Source: CAZUCD01 sp964618855
GTDB taxonomy: Bacteria; Sumerlaeota; Sumerlaeia; SLMS01; JANRJK01
NCBI GenBank assembly: GCA_964618855.1
Contig: CAZUCD010000185.1
Span: 1 to 6,590, forward strand
Reading direction: 5' to 3'
DNA: 6,590 nucleotides
A model generated the notes under the pieces. It saw nothing but the letters and a program-made list of their open reading frames with translations. It did no database searches and was not told the origin of the DNA. Below, piece by piece: positions 5,819 through 6,590 of this stretch. The position numbers and the translations under genes were made by a program. Positions within the stretch are counted from its first letter, which is position 1. Every line of letters starts with the position of its first letter.

Positions 5819-6514
5819 ATGATTACTCTCAGGACATCACAATCACGCGGACGGAGCCAGTTCGACTGGCTCGACAGCCGCCACAGCTTCTCCTTCGGCG
5901 AGTACTACGACCCCGCGCACATGGGCTTCCGTGGATTGCGCGTCATCAACGACGACCTCATTGGCGGGGGCGGGGGCTTCGGCATGCACCCGCATCGCGA
6001 CATGGAGATCATCAGCTACGTCACCCGCGGATCGCTCCAACACCGCGACAGCATGGGCAACGGCTCCGTCATCACGGCGGGCGAGGCCCAGTTCATGGGC
6101 GCCGGCACGGGCGTCATGCACAGCGAGTTCAATCCGTCCGGGACGGAGGGAATGCGCCTCCTCCAGATCTGGATCATTCCCGAGCGGCGCGGCCTCGACT
6201 CAGCCTATGCCCAGCGGCGCGTGTTCGAGGATGGCCGACGCGGCGCGGCACTGATCGCCTCGCGGGACGGGCGGGACGGATCGATGCCCATCCGCGCCGA
6301 CGCCGCGATCACCGTCGTGCGGCTCGCTCCGGGGGAGCGTCACGAGGCCATCCTCAACCCGGCGCGGGGCTACTGGGTGCAGGTCGTCACGGGCCAGCTC
6401 GACGCAGCAGGGCACGCGCTTGCCGACGGGGATGCACTCGCGCTGGAGGGGGAGGACGCACTCGCCCTCACCGCGAAGACCGACGCGGAACTCCTTCTCT
6501 TCGACATGGCCTGA
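5819..6514 (+). CDS. Pirin family protein, YhhW-like quercetin 2,3-dioxygenase type
   Basis: The 231-aa bicupin protein has the same length as E. coli YhhW, which shows quercetin 2,3-dioxygenase activity in vitro. The N-terminal cupin carries the metal site: HPHRDME gives H57 and H59, and HSEFNPSG gives H101 and E103, the expected Fe(II)-binding set. Other family sequence includes FSFGEYYDPAHMGFRGLRVINDD, SYVTRGSLQHRDSMGNG and LLQIWIIPERRGLDSAY. The C-terminal cupin (about residues 135-231) has no metal set, as usual. The protein is cytosolic; its physiological role is poorly defined and may involve flavonoid or other aromatic oxidation or redox sensing. It is transcribed divergently from the tRNA-Trp cluster with its own putative promoter and appears monocistronic within the window. 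Confidence 0.94.
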   Translation: MITLRTSQSRGRSQFDWLDSRHSFSFGEYYDPAHMGFRGLRVINDDLIGGGGGFGMHPHRDMEIISYVTRGSLQHRDSMGNGSVITAGEAQFMGAGTGVMHSEFNPSGTEGMRLLQIWIIPERRGLDSAYAQRRVFEDGRRGAALIASRDGRDGSMPIRADAAITVVRLAPGERHEAILNPARGYWVQVVTGQLDAAGHALADGDALALEGEDALALTAKTDAELLLFDMA

Positions 6515-6556
6515 AGCTCAGGGCCCGCGCCCGCGAGGGAGAACCAGCGCGAAAAC

Positions 6557-6587
6557 CGGGTGCCGGCACCCAGGACCCCGGCACCCG
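6557..6587. terminator. Inverted repeat after the pirin gene, possible terminator
   Basis: CGGGTGCCGG (6557-6566) and CCGGCACCCG (6578-6587) form a perfect 10-bp stem with an 11-nt loop, 42 nt after the pirin stop codon. An A-rich run (GAAAAC) precedes it, which would be a U-tract for transcription arriving from the right. The window ends 3 nt after the stem, so the plus-strand tract cannot be judged. The left arm overlaps a further palindrome, GGGTGCCGGCACCC. Confidence 0.5.
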
Positions 6588-6590
6588 AAT

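Overview
The window comes from a GC-rich bacterial chromosome and carries eight protein genes and one tRNA gene. Taxonomy is uncertain. The SecE is the short single-membrane-segment form (78 aa), unlike the longer three-segment SecE of E. coli. The L10 mRNA leader resembles the Bacillus-type consensus. A bacterial reprolysin-like protease lies next door. These features argue against an enterobacterium, but I cannot name a phylum from the sequence alone.

Layout. Positions 2-1555 (+) hold the 3' part of a secreted reprolysin-like metallopeptidase gene, followed by a strong terminator. Positions 1743-5404 (-) hold one co-directional block, read right to left: tRNA-Trp, secE, nusG, rplK (L11), rplA (L1), rplJ (L10) and rplL (L7/L12). 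It ends in its own terminator hairpin and converges on the peptidase gene. Positions 5405-5818 are a non-coding divergent region. Positions 5819-6514 (+) hold a pirin/quercetinase-like gene, followed by an inverted repeat at the window edge.

How it works together. The minus-strand block is the conserved translocase/transcription-factor/ribosomal-stalk cluster. Two mRNA elements for feedback control can be read in it. The first, in the rplK-rplA gap, is a stem and internal loop that copies the L1-binding helix of 23S rRNA and sits directly against the rplA ribosome binding site. The second, in the 302-nt rplA-rplJ gap, is a canonical L10 leader. L1 and L10(L12)4 would therefore each repress their own translation, at separate points in the transcript.

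The main oddities are three. rpoBC, normally the next genes after rplL, are absent and replaced by a terminator and an unrelated convergent gene. tuf is absent upstream of tRNA-Trp. The peptidase zinc motif has Asn where metzincins usually have Gly. I see no mobile element, CRISPR array or undescribed multi-gene system. The most interesting content is the RNA-level regulation.
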